Positions 1-6,977 of a stretch of DNA of 47,100 nucleotides are shown here, in pieces. Made by a program: the position numbers and the translations under genes. Under the pieces are notes generated by a model. That model was given only the letters and a program-made list of their open reading frames with translations. It was not told where the DNA came from and did not search any database. This DNA comes from Pseudomonadales bacterium (GTDB lineage: Bacteria; Pseudomonadota; Gammaproteobacteria; Pseudomonadales; JAHRWD01). How positions within the stretch are numbered: the first letter of the stretch is position 1; each line of letters opens with the position of its first letter. The stretch spans positions 1-47,100 of the forward strand of contig JAHRWD010000038.1 of the NCBI GenBank assembly GCA_019090315.1, in the 5' to 3' direction.

Positions 1-145
1 CAATCGACCTCGCAAATGCCTCAACTATCGGACACCCAATGAGGTCTTTTTAAAAAATGCAGGTGGTGCGGTTTTAACTTGAATCCACCAATCAGTGAAT
101 GCAACTAGCCACTAAAATCTGACGCCCCGTCGAGCGCGCCTGGTC

Positions 146-808
146 GTGCCGAACGTTCCCCTGCATATCATCCAGCGCGGTAATAATCGACAGGCATGTT
201 TTTTTCATGATGATGATTACATGATATACCTTGACTGGTTGTTGGAGTATTCACAGAAAACGGGCTGCACCATTCATGCCTACGTGCTCATGACTAATCA
301 CGTTCATCTATTGCTAACACCGAATGAAAAAGACAGTGCTGGCAGCTTGATGAAACGGCTTGGGCAACGCTATGTGCAGTATATCAATCGAACCTATCGG
401 CGCAGTGGAACACTATGGGAAGGGCGATTTCGTTCCTGTATCGCACAGGAAGATAATTACTTACTCCATTGCCAGCGATATATCGAGCTCAACCCCGTGC
501 GCGCGGAGATGGTCGATCATCCAGCGGATTATCGATGGTCTAGTTATCGAGCGAATGCGCAAGGAGAACCGAGCAATGTGATTAAACCTCACTTTATGTA
601 TCAGAGTCTGGGCCAAACAGAAGAGGCAAGACAGGCAAACTACCGCGAGTTGTTTAGACACGACCTGGAGCCCGAAATAGTGGATGAAATACGCAAAGCG
701 ACGAAGGGTAATTTTGTGTTGGGAAGCAGTCGATTTAAAGAAGAGATCAGTAAGACTTTAGGGCGACGAGTGATACCTGGAAAAGCCGGTCGGCCGGCGA
801 AAGAGTAA
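146..808 (+). CDS. REP-associated tyrosine transposase (RAYT, IS200/Y1 family)
   Basis: Single-strand DNA transposase of the Y1/HUH superfamily, the type that processes REP palindromes. The HUH motif shows as NHVHLLL near residues 51-57, and the nucleophile tyrosine lies in QRYIELNPVRA near residues 110-120. The C-terminus is basic (RRVIPGKAGRPAKE). The GTG at 146 is the first usual start. The frame stays open upstream, however, and reads TPRRARLVVPN from 122, which matches the family N-terminus except that the expected ATG is ACG (122-124). The true start has therefore probably mutated, or a non-standard start is used. No good ribosome binding site precedes either codon. No convincing terminal repeats or REP arrays are visible around it, so it is treated as a solitary gene rather than a complete element. 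Confidence 0.85.
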   Translation: MPNVPLHIIQRGNNRQACFFHDDDYMIYLDWLLEYSQKTGCTIHAYVLMTNHVHLLLTPNEKDSAGSLMKRLGQRYVQYINRTYRRSGTLWEGRFRSCIAQEDNYLLHCQRYIELNPVRAEMVDHPADYRWSSYRANAQGEPSNVIKPHFMYQSLGQTEEARQANYRELFRHDLEPEIVDEIRKATKGNFVLGSSRFKEEISKTLGRRVIPGKAGRPAKE

Positions 809-840
809 TCGTGGTCTGTCCACCTATTGTCCAATCAAGC

Positions 841-869
841 TTGCTTACATTGCCGGCCATAACTACAAT
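841..869 (+). promoter_or_regulatory. Promoter of the brnT-brnA pair
   Basis: A -35 box TTGCTT (841-846) and a -10 box TACAAT (864-869) are separated by exactly 17 bases. Transcription would start at about 876, which is the first base of the brnT start codon, so the message may be leaderless. The boxes overlap the inverted repeat at 845-873. Confidence 0.6.
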
Positions 870-873
870 GTAA
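845..873. promoter_or_regulatory. Palindromic operator over the brnTA promoter
   Basis: A perfect 8-base inverted repeat, TTACATTG (845-852) and CAATGTAA (866-873), has a 13-base spacer. One arm covers the end of the -35 box and the other covers most of the -10 box. Ribbon-helix-helix antitoxins repress their own operons by binding such symmetrical sites, so this is the likely autorepression site of the antitoxin encoded at 1165-1374. Binding is inferred. Confidence 0.55.
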
Positions 874-875
874 TT

Positions 876-1172
876 ATGTATTCGTATACATTCGAATGGG
901 ATCAAGATAAGGCTGATTCAAACATGGCAAAACACGGTCTTGCTTTCGATGAAGCAAAAACCGTGTTTTATGATGATCATGGTCGTTTAATCCCTGACCC
1001 AGACGACTCCAATAATGAGGAACGTTTCATTTTAGTTGGGCAAAGTGCTCGCCTTAAAACACTCATTGTTTGCCACTGTTATCGCAGTGGAGATGACGCC
1101 ATCCGTATAATCTCAGCGCGTAAAGCTGATAGAGCTGAACGCGATCAATATGAGGGTTTTCGACATGCGTGA
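876..1172 (+). CDS. brnT: BrnT family toxin (ribonuclease)
   Basis: A 98-residue protein with the BrnT layout: FEWDQDKADSNMAKHG near residues 6-21, the AKTVFYDDH segment, and the terminal block IRIISARKADRAERDQY. BrnT toxins are RelE-like ribonucleases that cleave RNA and stop growth until bound by their antitoxin. As usual for this family the toxin gene comes first and overlaps the antitoxin gene (start 1165, toxin stop 1170-1172). A good promoter ends at the ATG, leaving almost no leader. The pair lies beside a transposase gene at the edge of conserved housekeeping genes, which fits a small acquired module. Confidence 0.85.
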   Translation: MYSYTFEWDQDKADSNMAKHGLAFDEAKTVFYDDHGRLIPDPDDSNNEERFILVGQSARLKTLIVCHCYRSGDDAIRIISARKADRAERDQYEGFRHA

Positions 1173-1374
1173 ACAATACGATTTTTCTAAATCAACTCCG
1201 AATCCTTATGCGAAAAAGCTTAAAAAACAGATAACGATACGCTTGGACGAGGATGTTATTGATTACTTCAAAGGGCTATCAGAAAAAAATGGTATTCCAT
1301 ATCAGAATCTAATCAATTTATATCTAAAAGACTGTGCCATGGCACATAAAGAATTACAGCTTGATTGGCAGTAA
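1165..1374 (+). CDS. brnA: BrnA/CopG-type ribbon-helix-helix antitoxin
   Basis: A 69-residue partner of the preceding toxin. KKQITIRLDEDVIDYFK forms the strand and first helix of a ribbon-helix-helix DNA-binding fold, and KNGIPYQNLINLYLKDCA forms the second helix. The N-terminus before the fold probably contacts the toxin. I chose the ATG at 1165 because GAGGG lies about nine bases upstream and because it overlaps the toxin stop by eight bases; an in-frame ATG at 1150 would add five residues. It is shorter than classical BrnA and closer to CopG-like antitoxins, so the family name is less certain than the role. Confidence 0.8.
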   Translation: MREQYDFSKSTPNPYAKKLKKQITIRLDEDVIDYFKGLSEKNGIPYQNLINLYLKDCAMAHKELQLDWQ

Positions 1375-1443
1375 AAGGCTAAGGAGTTTGAAGGCTTGTT
1401 TGCTGCCAAGACTTAACCACTATTGTGCAGGCTAGCAGATGCG

Positions 1444-2493
1444 CTACTGTGAATTTTCAGCACTTGAACCCAATTTACAAACCACCCATATTGCAGCGGT
1501 AAGTAGTAGTAAGGCTCCGCCCTGGTGGGCAACCGCCAGGGGCACCGGCACAAACAATACCAGCGTGCTGATTCCCAGCGATACCTGCACCACTAACATA
1601 CCTACAAAAAGCACTGCGGCGGTTCTTACGCCTGAGTCTGTACTTGTTTGCAGCACCTTCCAGCAGAATAGCGGTACTAATACACAGAGTGTATAGGCGA
1701 TCATTCGATGGTCGAATTGTACCGTGAGTTCATTCTCGAAGAAATTGCGCCACATTGGTTGGTGAGCAAGTAAGCCTTCGGGGATAAACCGACCTTTCAT
1801 CAATGGGAAGGTACTGTAAACAAAACCCGCATGGGTGCCTGCCACAAAGCCGCCGGACATAATCATCACAATAATCAGCAGCACTAATGCCATGCCCTGC
1901 TTACGCAGTTTTGTGAGTTGTGCGGAGAGCTTTTGCGCGCGCTCGGGAAGCGTTAAGCCAAACGCGACATAGAGTATGTAGGCGTAGATCACTACCGCGA
2001 GAATAAGGTGTGCGGTGAGCCGGTATTGACTCACTTTCGGGTCGTTTACCAGGCCGCTTTTGACCATGTACCAACCCATCAAACCCTGCAGCCCACCGAG
2101 CACTAACATGCCAAATAGTTTTAGCGTCAGTACTCCACGAGTCTTGCGGGTAATGAGAAAGTACAGGAAGGGAAGTGCGAATAGCATGCCGATACCACGC
2201 CCCAACACACGGTGAGCATACTCAACCAGAAAGATGCCTTTAAATGCTTCAAGGGTCATGCCCTGGTTGATCTGCTGGTATTCAGGGAATTGTTGGTACT
2301 TATGGAAAACCGCGAGCCACTGGGCTTCGCCGATCGGCGGGATAATGCCCATCAGCGGCCGCCATTCAACCATGGAAAGGCCGGAATTGCTGAGGCGGGT
2401 ATAACCCCCCAATACCACCATGCCGAAGATTACGGCACAGCAGGTGAATAGCCAAATTGCGATCTGGCGCTGATGTTGGCTGTTTTGAATCAC
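1444..2493 (-). CDS. ctaA: Heme A synthase (COX15/CtaA family)
   Basis: Oxidises the C8 methyl of heme O to a formyl group, giving heme A for the aa3 oxidase encoded upstream. The 349-residue protein is rich in membrane helices (about eight expected for the family). The heme-binding histidines lie in the repeated family contexts EYAHRVLGRG, LTAHLILA, QFDHRMIAYTL and AHQGGALLLL. GTG at 2493 is the start. It lies 28 bases after the ctaB stop on the same strand, so heme O and heme A synthesis are coupled. It is the last gene of the oxidase locus and converges on the antitoxin gene. Confidence 0.93.
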   Translation of the reverse strand: MIQNSQHQRQIAIWLFTCCAVIFGMVVLGGYTRLSNSGLSMVEWRPLMGIIPPIGEAQWLAVFHKYQQFPEYQQINQGMTLEAFKGIFLVEYAHRVLGRGIGMLFALPFLYFLITRKTRGVLTLKLFGMLVLGGLQGLMGWYMVKSGLVNDPKVSQYRLTAHLILAVVIYAYILYVAFGLTLPERAQKLSAQLTKLRKQGMALVLLIIVMIMSGGFVAGTHAGFVYSTFPLMKGRFIPEGLLAHQPMWRNFFENELTVQFDHRMIAYTLCVLVPLFCWKVLQTSTDSGVRTAAVLFVGMLVVQVSLGISTLVLFVPVPLAVAHQGGALLLLTAAIWVVCKLGSSAENSQ

Positions 2494-2521
2494 GCGTTAA
2501 CTATCTATCAGCAATAGTCGT

Positions 2522-3436
2522 TTACGCAAAGAAGGCGTGAATAAACTCGCGTGCGTAATGATCGAGCAACAGGAACGCGAACAGTAATCCAAGGTAAAGA
2601 ATCGAATAGCTGAAGGTTTTCATCGCATGGTCGTCACCCTCTTCTCTATACAACACGACTGCGTGATAGATGAAGCCAATACCTAGGGCGACGGCACCAG
2701 CGAGATAAATCAGCCCGCTCATTTTTATGATGAAGGGCATCAGGGTTACTGCGAACAACATCAATGTATACAGCACGATATGTTCTTTGGTGAACTTTAC
2801 GCCGTGGGTCAGGGGTAACATTGGCACGTCAGCACGGGCGTAATCTTCACGCCGTTTGATCGCCAGTGCCCAAAAATGCGGTGGCGTCCAGATGAAGATA
2901 ATCAAAAATAGTAGTAGTGCTTCGGTATTCACTTCACCGGTAATCGCTGTCCAGCCTAGTAATGGTGGCGTGGCTCCCGCGGCTCCGCCGATCACGATAT
3001 TGTGGGGCGTGCTGCGCTTTAGATACATGGTGTAGACGACGGCGTACCCAATCATTGAGATGAAGGTCAGTATCGCGGTCAGTGCATTTACATAAACCAC
3101 CAGCAGAAACATGGAAATAGCGCCCATCAGCAGGGCAAAGATGATCGCATTTTTTTGTGTTACATCACCCTGTACTACCGGGCGATTCATGGTGCGTGCC
3201 ATCAACGCATCGATACGGTGATCCACCACATGGTTAACCGTAGCACCTGCGGCAGACCCGAGGGATATTCCCAGCAAAGCAATCGCCATTAGCCCGATAG
3301 AAGGCAGATCAGGCATCGCCAACAACATGCCTGCCAAAGCCGTGAATGCGATGAGGAAAACCACATTGGGTTTGCATAGCTCGTAGTAGCTCTTCCAGGG
3401 GAACGGGCGTTTAGCGGTTTGAATATGTTCAGTCAT
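2522..3436 (-). CDS. ctaB: Protoheme IX farnesyltransferase (heme O synthase)
   Basis: UbiA-family integral membrane prenyltransferase that attaches farnesyl to protoheme to make heme O. The first Asp-rich prenyl-diphosphate motif is in VVDHRIDALMARTMNRPV, and the second conserved loop is REDYARADVPMLP. About nine membrane helices are expected. The reading frame opens at a TTG (3457), but ATG at 3436 gives the usual N-terminus (MTEHIQTAKRPF, 304 residues) and has a weak ACGAG about eight bases upstream, so I prefer it. It feeds heme A synthase immediately downstream. cyoE is an equivalent gene name. Confidence 0.93.
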   Translation of the reverse strand: MTEHIQTAKRPFPWKSYYELCKPNVVFLIAFTALAGMLLAMPDLPSIGLMAIALLGISLGSAAGATVNHVVDHRIDALMARTMNRPVVQGDVTQKNAIIFALLMGAISMFLLVVYVNALTAILTFISMIGYAVVYTMYLKRSTPHNIVIGGAAGATPPLLGWTAITGEVNTEALLLFLIIFIWTPPHFWALAIKRREDYARADVPMLPLTHGVKFTKEHIVLYTLMLFAVTLMPFIIKMSGLIYLAGAVALGIGFIYHAVVLYREEGDDHAMKTFSYSILYLGLLFAFLLLDHYAREFIHAFFA

Positions 3437-3502
3437 AATAGTCTCGTCGTTTTGCAACGTTGGGGCATGCTCATTCCGGTTTGAGTCCCCCCAATATGGG
3501 TA

Positions 3503-3531
3503 AGCCTGTTTGGCTCCTATGCTGACAGGCT
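3503..3531 (-). repeat. Hairpin between the SCO-like gene and ctaB
   Basis: AGCCTGT (3503-3509) pairs with ACAGGCT (3525-3531) across a 15-base loop. There is no T run on either side, so it is not a standard intrinsic terminator. It may be a processing or attenuation element in the 148-base gap before ctaB. Confidence 0.3.
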
Positions 3532-3584
3532 GCTTACGATCTCTTCTATTTTTGCTGGATTTGCTGGATCGCTTTGAATCGTTA

Positions 3585-4208
3585 TTACTTTGGCTTAAAC
3601 ACCTTAAACAGGCGTTCGAGATCTGCCAATATATCCTTCGGTTCTGTACCGGGCTTGTAATACATCATAATGTTGCCCTTGAAATCGATCAAATAAACAG
3701 CATTCTCGCTTGGCCCATAGTCTACCGAAAACTTGCTCAGTAGTGCGCTGGTGGTTGAATCAGTTTCGACAATATTTTTCATGCCATCGAAGTAGTGAGC
3801 ATCATCCGCAACCGTTGCGCTAAATGGTTTGCCATCCAGCGATAGGAATACCCTGTGAACATGTCTGCGGTTAACACCCAGAGCCTTACGCACCTGCCTC
3901 ATTGAGATAACATTGTCACGGCATTGATCGATACAGGCGGATTGCCCAATAGTGAGTATGGTCCATTCGCCATTATTCTCGTCTATATTGAAGGCTTCAC
4001 CGTCGGCCAATCTATAGGGACCGCCATCTAGCGGTCGAGCTGGACTGATGATTTTACCATGATTGCTCTTACCGAAGGATGAAAGCAGATCATCCGAGTT
4101 GATAAACGAATATACCGCCAGATAAGGCGCACCAAATGCCGCCGCCATAAAGAACAGCACCCAAAGTGCTTTTTTACCAGCTGATCGATCTTGTGATTCT
4201 TGAGTCAT
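3585..4208 (-). CDS. SCO-like thioredoxin-fold oxidase assembly protein
   Basis: A 207-residue membrane-anchored protein with one helix at about residues 14-35 and a periplasmic domain. It carries a CxxxC pair (C92 and C96 in SACIDQCRD), the spacing used by SCO/SenC copper chaperones, and ends with a thioredoxin-like DFKGNIMMYYKPG strand and DILADLERLF helix. It resembles the poorly characterised SCO-like protein found between surf1 and the heme A genes in pseudomonads. A role in delivering copper or electrons to the CuA site is inferred from fold and place. I could not identify with confidence the third (histidine) copper ligand of true SCO proteins. Only 16 bases separate it from surf1. Confidence 0.72.
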   Translation of the reverse strand: MTQESQDRSAGKKALWVLFFMAAAFGAPYLAVYSFINSDDLLSSFGKSNHGKIISPARPLDGGPYRLADGEAFNIDENNGEWTILTIGQSACIDQCRDNVISMRQVRKALGVNRRHVHRVFLSLDGKPFSATVADDAHYFDGMKNIVETDSTTSALLSKFSVDYGPSENAVYLIDFKGNIMMYYKPGTEPKDILADLERLFKVFKPK

Positions 4209-4224
4209 AAGCTATCTCTAAATT

Positions 4225-4977
4225 CTAATTAACTTGGCTGCTGCCTGTAACATCAGGATTTTCTTCATCCTTGGTATTTTTGTTGATGCTCATCGACAGG
4301 TAGATTACCAACATAATCACAGCAAATGAAAACCACATAATCGCATAACCTACGTGCATCATTACCTTGGCATCGTACTGACCCCAGATTCTAACAAATC
4401 CGTACTCTGTGTCCGGTTCCTGTTGAATCCAGTAGTCACCAACGGCGATGTTTTTCTTTTCCTGATAGTAATCGGTGTCAAAATAGAACCAGGCGATGTC
4501 GTTTTCCACATCCGGTTTCACATCATCACCAATCAACGGCGACCGAGAAGGAAGCAACACAACCGTACCGGTAATTACGACCTCATCTGTCGGGGTATCA
4601 AATACCGGCAAAGCCTTGCGGTTTCCTGTTCCTGCAACCCAGCCGCGATTTATAATCACTCGGCGGTCACTATTACTAAGCCGTATCGGTGTTAATACAT
4701 GGAAACCCGCGGTGGTTTTGTGCGTTTGATTGTCGAGCAGTATTTGATTGTCTGCCTCTAGATGCCCGACCAACTTCACTCTGTGATAAAGTAGTTCACT
4801 TAAATCGCCGGTATCGTTAACAATTTCGACGACCGGTTTTTTTACGGCTAGATCATACGCTTGTTGCAATGCCGATTTCTCATCAGCACGACTCACTTGC
4901 CAGGATCCTAATGCGATAAACGCACAGATTAACGCTGTGCAAAATGATGTTAGTCCGAGTGAAAATTTATACGTCAT
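4225..4977 (-). CDS. SURF1 family cytochrome oxidase biogenesis protein
   Basis: SURF1/Shy1 proteins help insert heme a into subunit I. The 250-residue protein has the family's two-helix topology: a helix at about residues 7-27 leading into GSWQVSRADEKSALQQA, a periplasmic domain with VIINRGWVAGTG near residues 107-118, and a second helix at about residues 209-231. It sits between coxC and the SCO-like gene. It is divergent from the small plus-strand gene at 5047, so it may need its own promoter in the 69-base gap 4978-5046. Confidence 0.9.
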   Translation of the reverse strand: MTYKFSLGLTSFCTALICAFIALGSWQVSRADEKSALQQAYDLAVKKPVVEIVNDTGDLSELLYHRVKLVGHLEADNQILLDNQTHKTTAGFHVLTPIRLSNSDRRVIINRGWVAGTGNRKALPVFDTPTDEVVITGTVVLLPSRSPLIGDDVKPDVENDIAWFYFDTDYYQEKKNIAVGDYWIQQEPDTEYGFVRIWGQYDAKVMMHVGYAIMWFSFAVIMLVIYLSMSINKNTKDEENPDVTGSSQVN

Positions 4978-5046
4978 GAATAAACCGTAGGGATGTTCGA
5001 GCTTGATCGAGCGCAGAACATACTGAGCACTTAAGAGATAAATATT

Positions 5047-5250
5047 ATGCTATATAAAATTTTGATTCTGGCGATTCTTGCCGCGATCCTGGTCAGCTTG
5101 TTTTCAGGTGCAGTATTTCTTGCGAAGGACGACAGTGACAGTAAACGAATGCTAACCAGTTTGACCCTTCGAATTAGCTTGTCGCTATTGCTGCTAGTAG
5201 TACTTATTGTCGGCTTTGTGACCGGACAAATTCAGCCCCACGGCCTATAA
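5047..5250 (+). CDS. DUF2909-type twin-transmembrane small protein
   Basis: A 67-residue protein with two hydrophobic helices (about residues 3-26 and 44-63) joined by the polar loop KDDSDSKRMLTSLTLRIS. This is the pattern of the DUF2909 twin-transmembrane family, which is commonly found beside coxC and surf1. AAGAGAT precedes the ATG. It is encoded against the direction of the oxidase genes and closed by the strong hairpin at 5255-5287. Its function is unknown; conservation at oxidase loci suggests a link to oxidase assembly or stability. Confidence 0.8.
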   Translation: MLYKILILAILAAILVSLFSGAVFLAKDDSDSKRMLTSLTLRISLSLLLLVVLIVGFVTGQIQPHGL

Positions 5251-5254
5251 CCAA

Positions 5255-5287
5255 AAAAGGCACTTGCCAGATTAGCAAGTGCCTTTT
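5255..5287. terminator. Bidirectional intrinsic terminator
   Basis: A perfect 13-base stem (AAAAGGCACTTGC, 5255-5267, with GCAAGTGCCTTTT, 5275-5287) has a 7-base loop. It ends in a T run on both strands. It lies between the convergent small gene (stop 5250) and coxC (stop 5309), so it can end both transcripts. Confidence 0.9.
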
Positions 5288-5308
5288 GCTCGATTCCTAT
5301 CCGTTCTC

Positions 5309-6181
5309 TTACAACCAGTAAACGAACAAATACAATCCCAGCCAAACCACGTCGACAAAGTGCCAGTACCAAGCAACCGCTTCGAAAGCAAAGTGATGTT
5401 CATTAGAGAAATGGCCTTTCAACAGGCGCACTAATATAACAAACAACATCAACGTACCCATGGCTACGTGGAACCCGTGGAATCCGGTCAACATGTAGAA
5501 GGTTGCGCCGTAAATACCAGAGTTAAGCGTAAGGCCCATCTCCTGATAGGCGTGATAATACTCATACGCCTGACATACCAGGAAGATAACGCCGAGCAAT
5601 ACGGTCAATACCAGCCCCCAGACTTGCTGGAAGCGATTACCATGTTTTATTCCGTGGTGAGACCAGGTCAAGGTAACGCCACTTGTTAAAAGAATAATGG
5701 TGTTAGCTAACGGTAGTCCCATTGGACCCATCGCTTCCTTCGCTTCGGCGTATAATCCGCCACCGCCGTTAGGTAGTGATATTAGAGGCCAGGCCGCTGC
5801 AAAATCATCCCACAACATGTTGGAACGCGCCATGGTTCCTTCACCGCCAAGCCAGCCCAGTGAAATCGTCCGCAAATAGAACAGGCAACCAAAAAAGCAG
5901 AAGAAGAAAAATACTTCAGAGGTGATAAACCAGGCCATACCCATTCGGAAGGTTTTGTCGACCTGAGCATTGTATTTTCCTGACATGCTCTCTTCGATCA
6001 CCTGACCGAACCATCCAAAAAACATATAGCCCATGCCGACCAAACCAAGGCCGGTAATCCACAAGCTACCGCCGTTGACCCAAAGTACAACACCAAGCAA
6101 GGTGATGAACAGCGCAGTCGCGGCTATTACCGGCCACTTGCTCAATTCCGGTAGATAATAGCTATCTTCGTTGCTTGTCAT
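5309..6181 (-). CDS. coxC: Cytochrome c oxidase subunit III
   Basis: Third core subunit of the aa3-type terminal oxidase in the inner membrane; it stabilises the catalytic subunit and lines the oxygen path. The 290-residue protein has the seven-helix family layout. Typical segments are FRMGMAWFITSEVFFF, TWSHHGIKHGNR, MLTGFHGFHVAMGTL and the C-terminal AVAWYWHFVDVVWLGLY. It follows ctaG by 47 bases and runs into the terminator at 5255-5287, so the coxB-coxC unit probably ends here. Confidence 0.96.
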   Translation of the reverse strand: MTSNEDSYYLPELSKWPVIAATALFITLLGVVLWVNGGSLWITGLGLVGMGYMFFGWFGQVIEESMSGKYNAQVDKTFRMGMAWFITSEVFFFFCFFGCLFYLRTISLGWLGGEGTMARSNMLWDDFAAAWPLISLPNGGGGLYAEAKEAMGPMGLPLANTIILLTSGVTLTWSHHGIKHGNRFQQVWGLVLTVLLGVIFLVCQAYEYYHAYQEMGLTLNSGIYGATFYMLTGFHGFHVAMGTLMLFVILVRLLKGHFSNEHHFAFEAVAWYWHFVDVVWLGLYLFVYWL

Positions 6182-6228
6182 CTTCTAATCCCCTGTAAAT
6201 AAAACGCTAGGTTTCTTATATCTATAAA

Positions 6229-6816
6229 TTAGTGTTTAACCAACCCGGCATTGGCTTTTAAAGCCGAGCGATCTGTATCCATCAATGTGTAGGACAGCGT
6301 CAAAAATTTAATCTCTTTAGGCAGCCGCGCGTCAACAGTAAACCGCAGCGGCATAACCCTGCTTTCTCCCGCAGCCAACGTTTGCTGTGTAAAACAAAAG
6401 CACTCGGTTTTATGAAAGTGCTCCGTTCCTTGCCATGGTGTTATACCCGGTATGGCCTGTCCAACAATCTCGCGGTTCGAATAATTTTTGACGTAAAAAT
6501 CAGCTTTGTAACTCTTGCCCGGCGTTACTTCAAGCTTTCTCACCAAAGGCTTAAATTCCCACGGCAGACCCGCGTTAATAGTTCCGTCAAACGTAACTGT
6601 CACTGTACGGTCAAGATCTATCTCCTGACTGATATCAGCAGTACTTGCCTGGGCGCTGTTCGAATCAATACTATTCCAGCCAGTTACGGAACAAACCAGT
6701 TTATATAACGGCACCATTGCAAACCCGAAACCGAACATACCCACCGCCAATATAAGAAGCCATTTAATGGTTCTTCGATGGCCAAAAACAGTTTGCGAAT
6801 TAGTTTCGATTGTCAT
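6229..6816 (-). CDS. ctaG: Cytochrome c oxidase assembly protein CtaG/Cox11
   Basis: Membrane-anchored copper chaperone that builds the CuB centre of subunit I. One N-terminal helix (about residues 18-38) is followed by a periplasmic immunoglobulin-like domain. The copper-binding CFCF motif is present (ECFCFTQQTLAAGE), together with the preceding GITPWQGTEHFHKTE segment. Length is 195 residues, normal for the family. It starts four bases after the stop of the 36-residue gene at 6821-6931 and lies between coxA and coxC. Confidence 0.95.
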   Translation of the reverse strand: MTIETNSQTVFGHRRTIKWLLILAVGMFGFGFAMVPLYKLVCSVTGWNSIDSNSAQASTADISQEIDLDRTVTVTFDGTINAGLPWEFKPLVRKLEVTPGKSYKADFYVKNYSNREIVGQAIPGITPWQGTEHFHKTECFCFTQQTLAAGESRVMPLRFTVDARLPKEIKFLTLSYTLMDTDRSALKANAGLVKH

Positions 6817-6820
6817 AACC

Positions 6821-6931
6821 CTATATCAGATAAAGAGCGGGCAATATTGCCAATCCAATCGCAATGGCTGCGATAGAAAAAGCGATGCGCATATTGGATT
6901 TTGCTATATCTTTTTTTTGATTCGATTCCAT
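6821..6931 (-). CDS. 36-residue single-helix oxidase small assembly peptide
   Basis: A short gene between coxA and ctaG. It translates to a polar N-terminus (MESNQKKDIAKSN) followed by one hydrophobic helix, RIAFSIAAIAIGLAILPALYLI, broken here as RIAFSIAAIA plus IGLAILPALYLI. Its stop lies four bases before the ctaG ATG and its start 46 bases after the coxA stop, which indicates translational coupling. A tiny membrane peptide called cytochrome oxidase small assembly protein is known at this exact place in pseudomonads and relatives. Assignment rests on position, size and topology, because a protein this short carries little sequence signal. Confidence 0.72.
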   Translation of the reverse strand: MESNQKKDIAKSNMRIAFSIAAIAIGLAILPALYLI

Positions 6932-6977
6932 AATTTTCCGTAGTTACTCCCCGCATCACTGCAGGGAGTAAAGTTAA

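Noticed and set aside
1..120. Terminator-like and repeat-like bits before the transposase (CCTCA/TGAGG then T run; GGTGG/CCACC)
   Set aside because: Short stems with long loops; too weak to call a terminator or element end.
784..797. Near-palindromic GC-rich GCCGGTCGGCCGGC near the end of the transposase gene
   Set aside because: Lies in coding sequence for the basic tail and occurs once; no evidence that it is a REP element.
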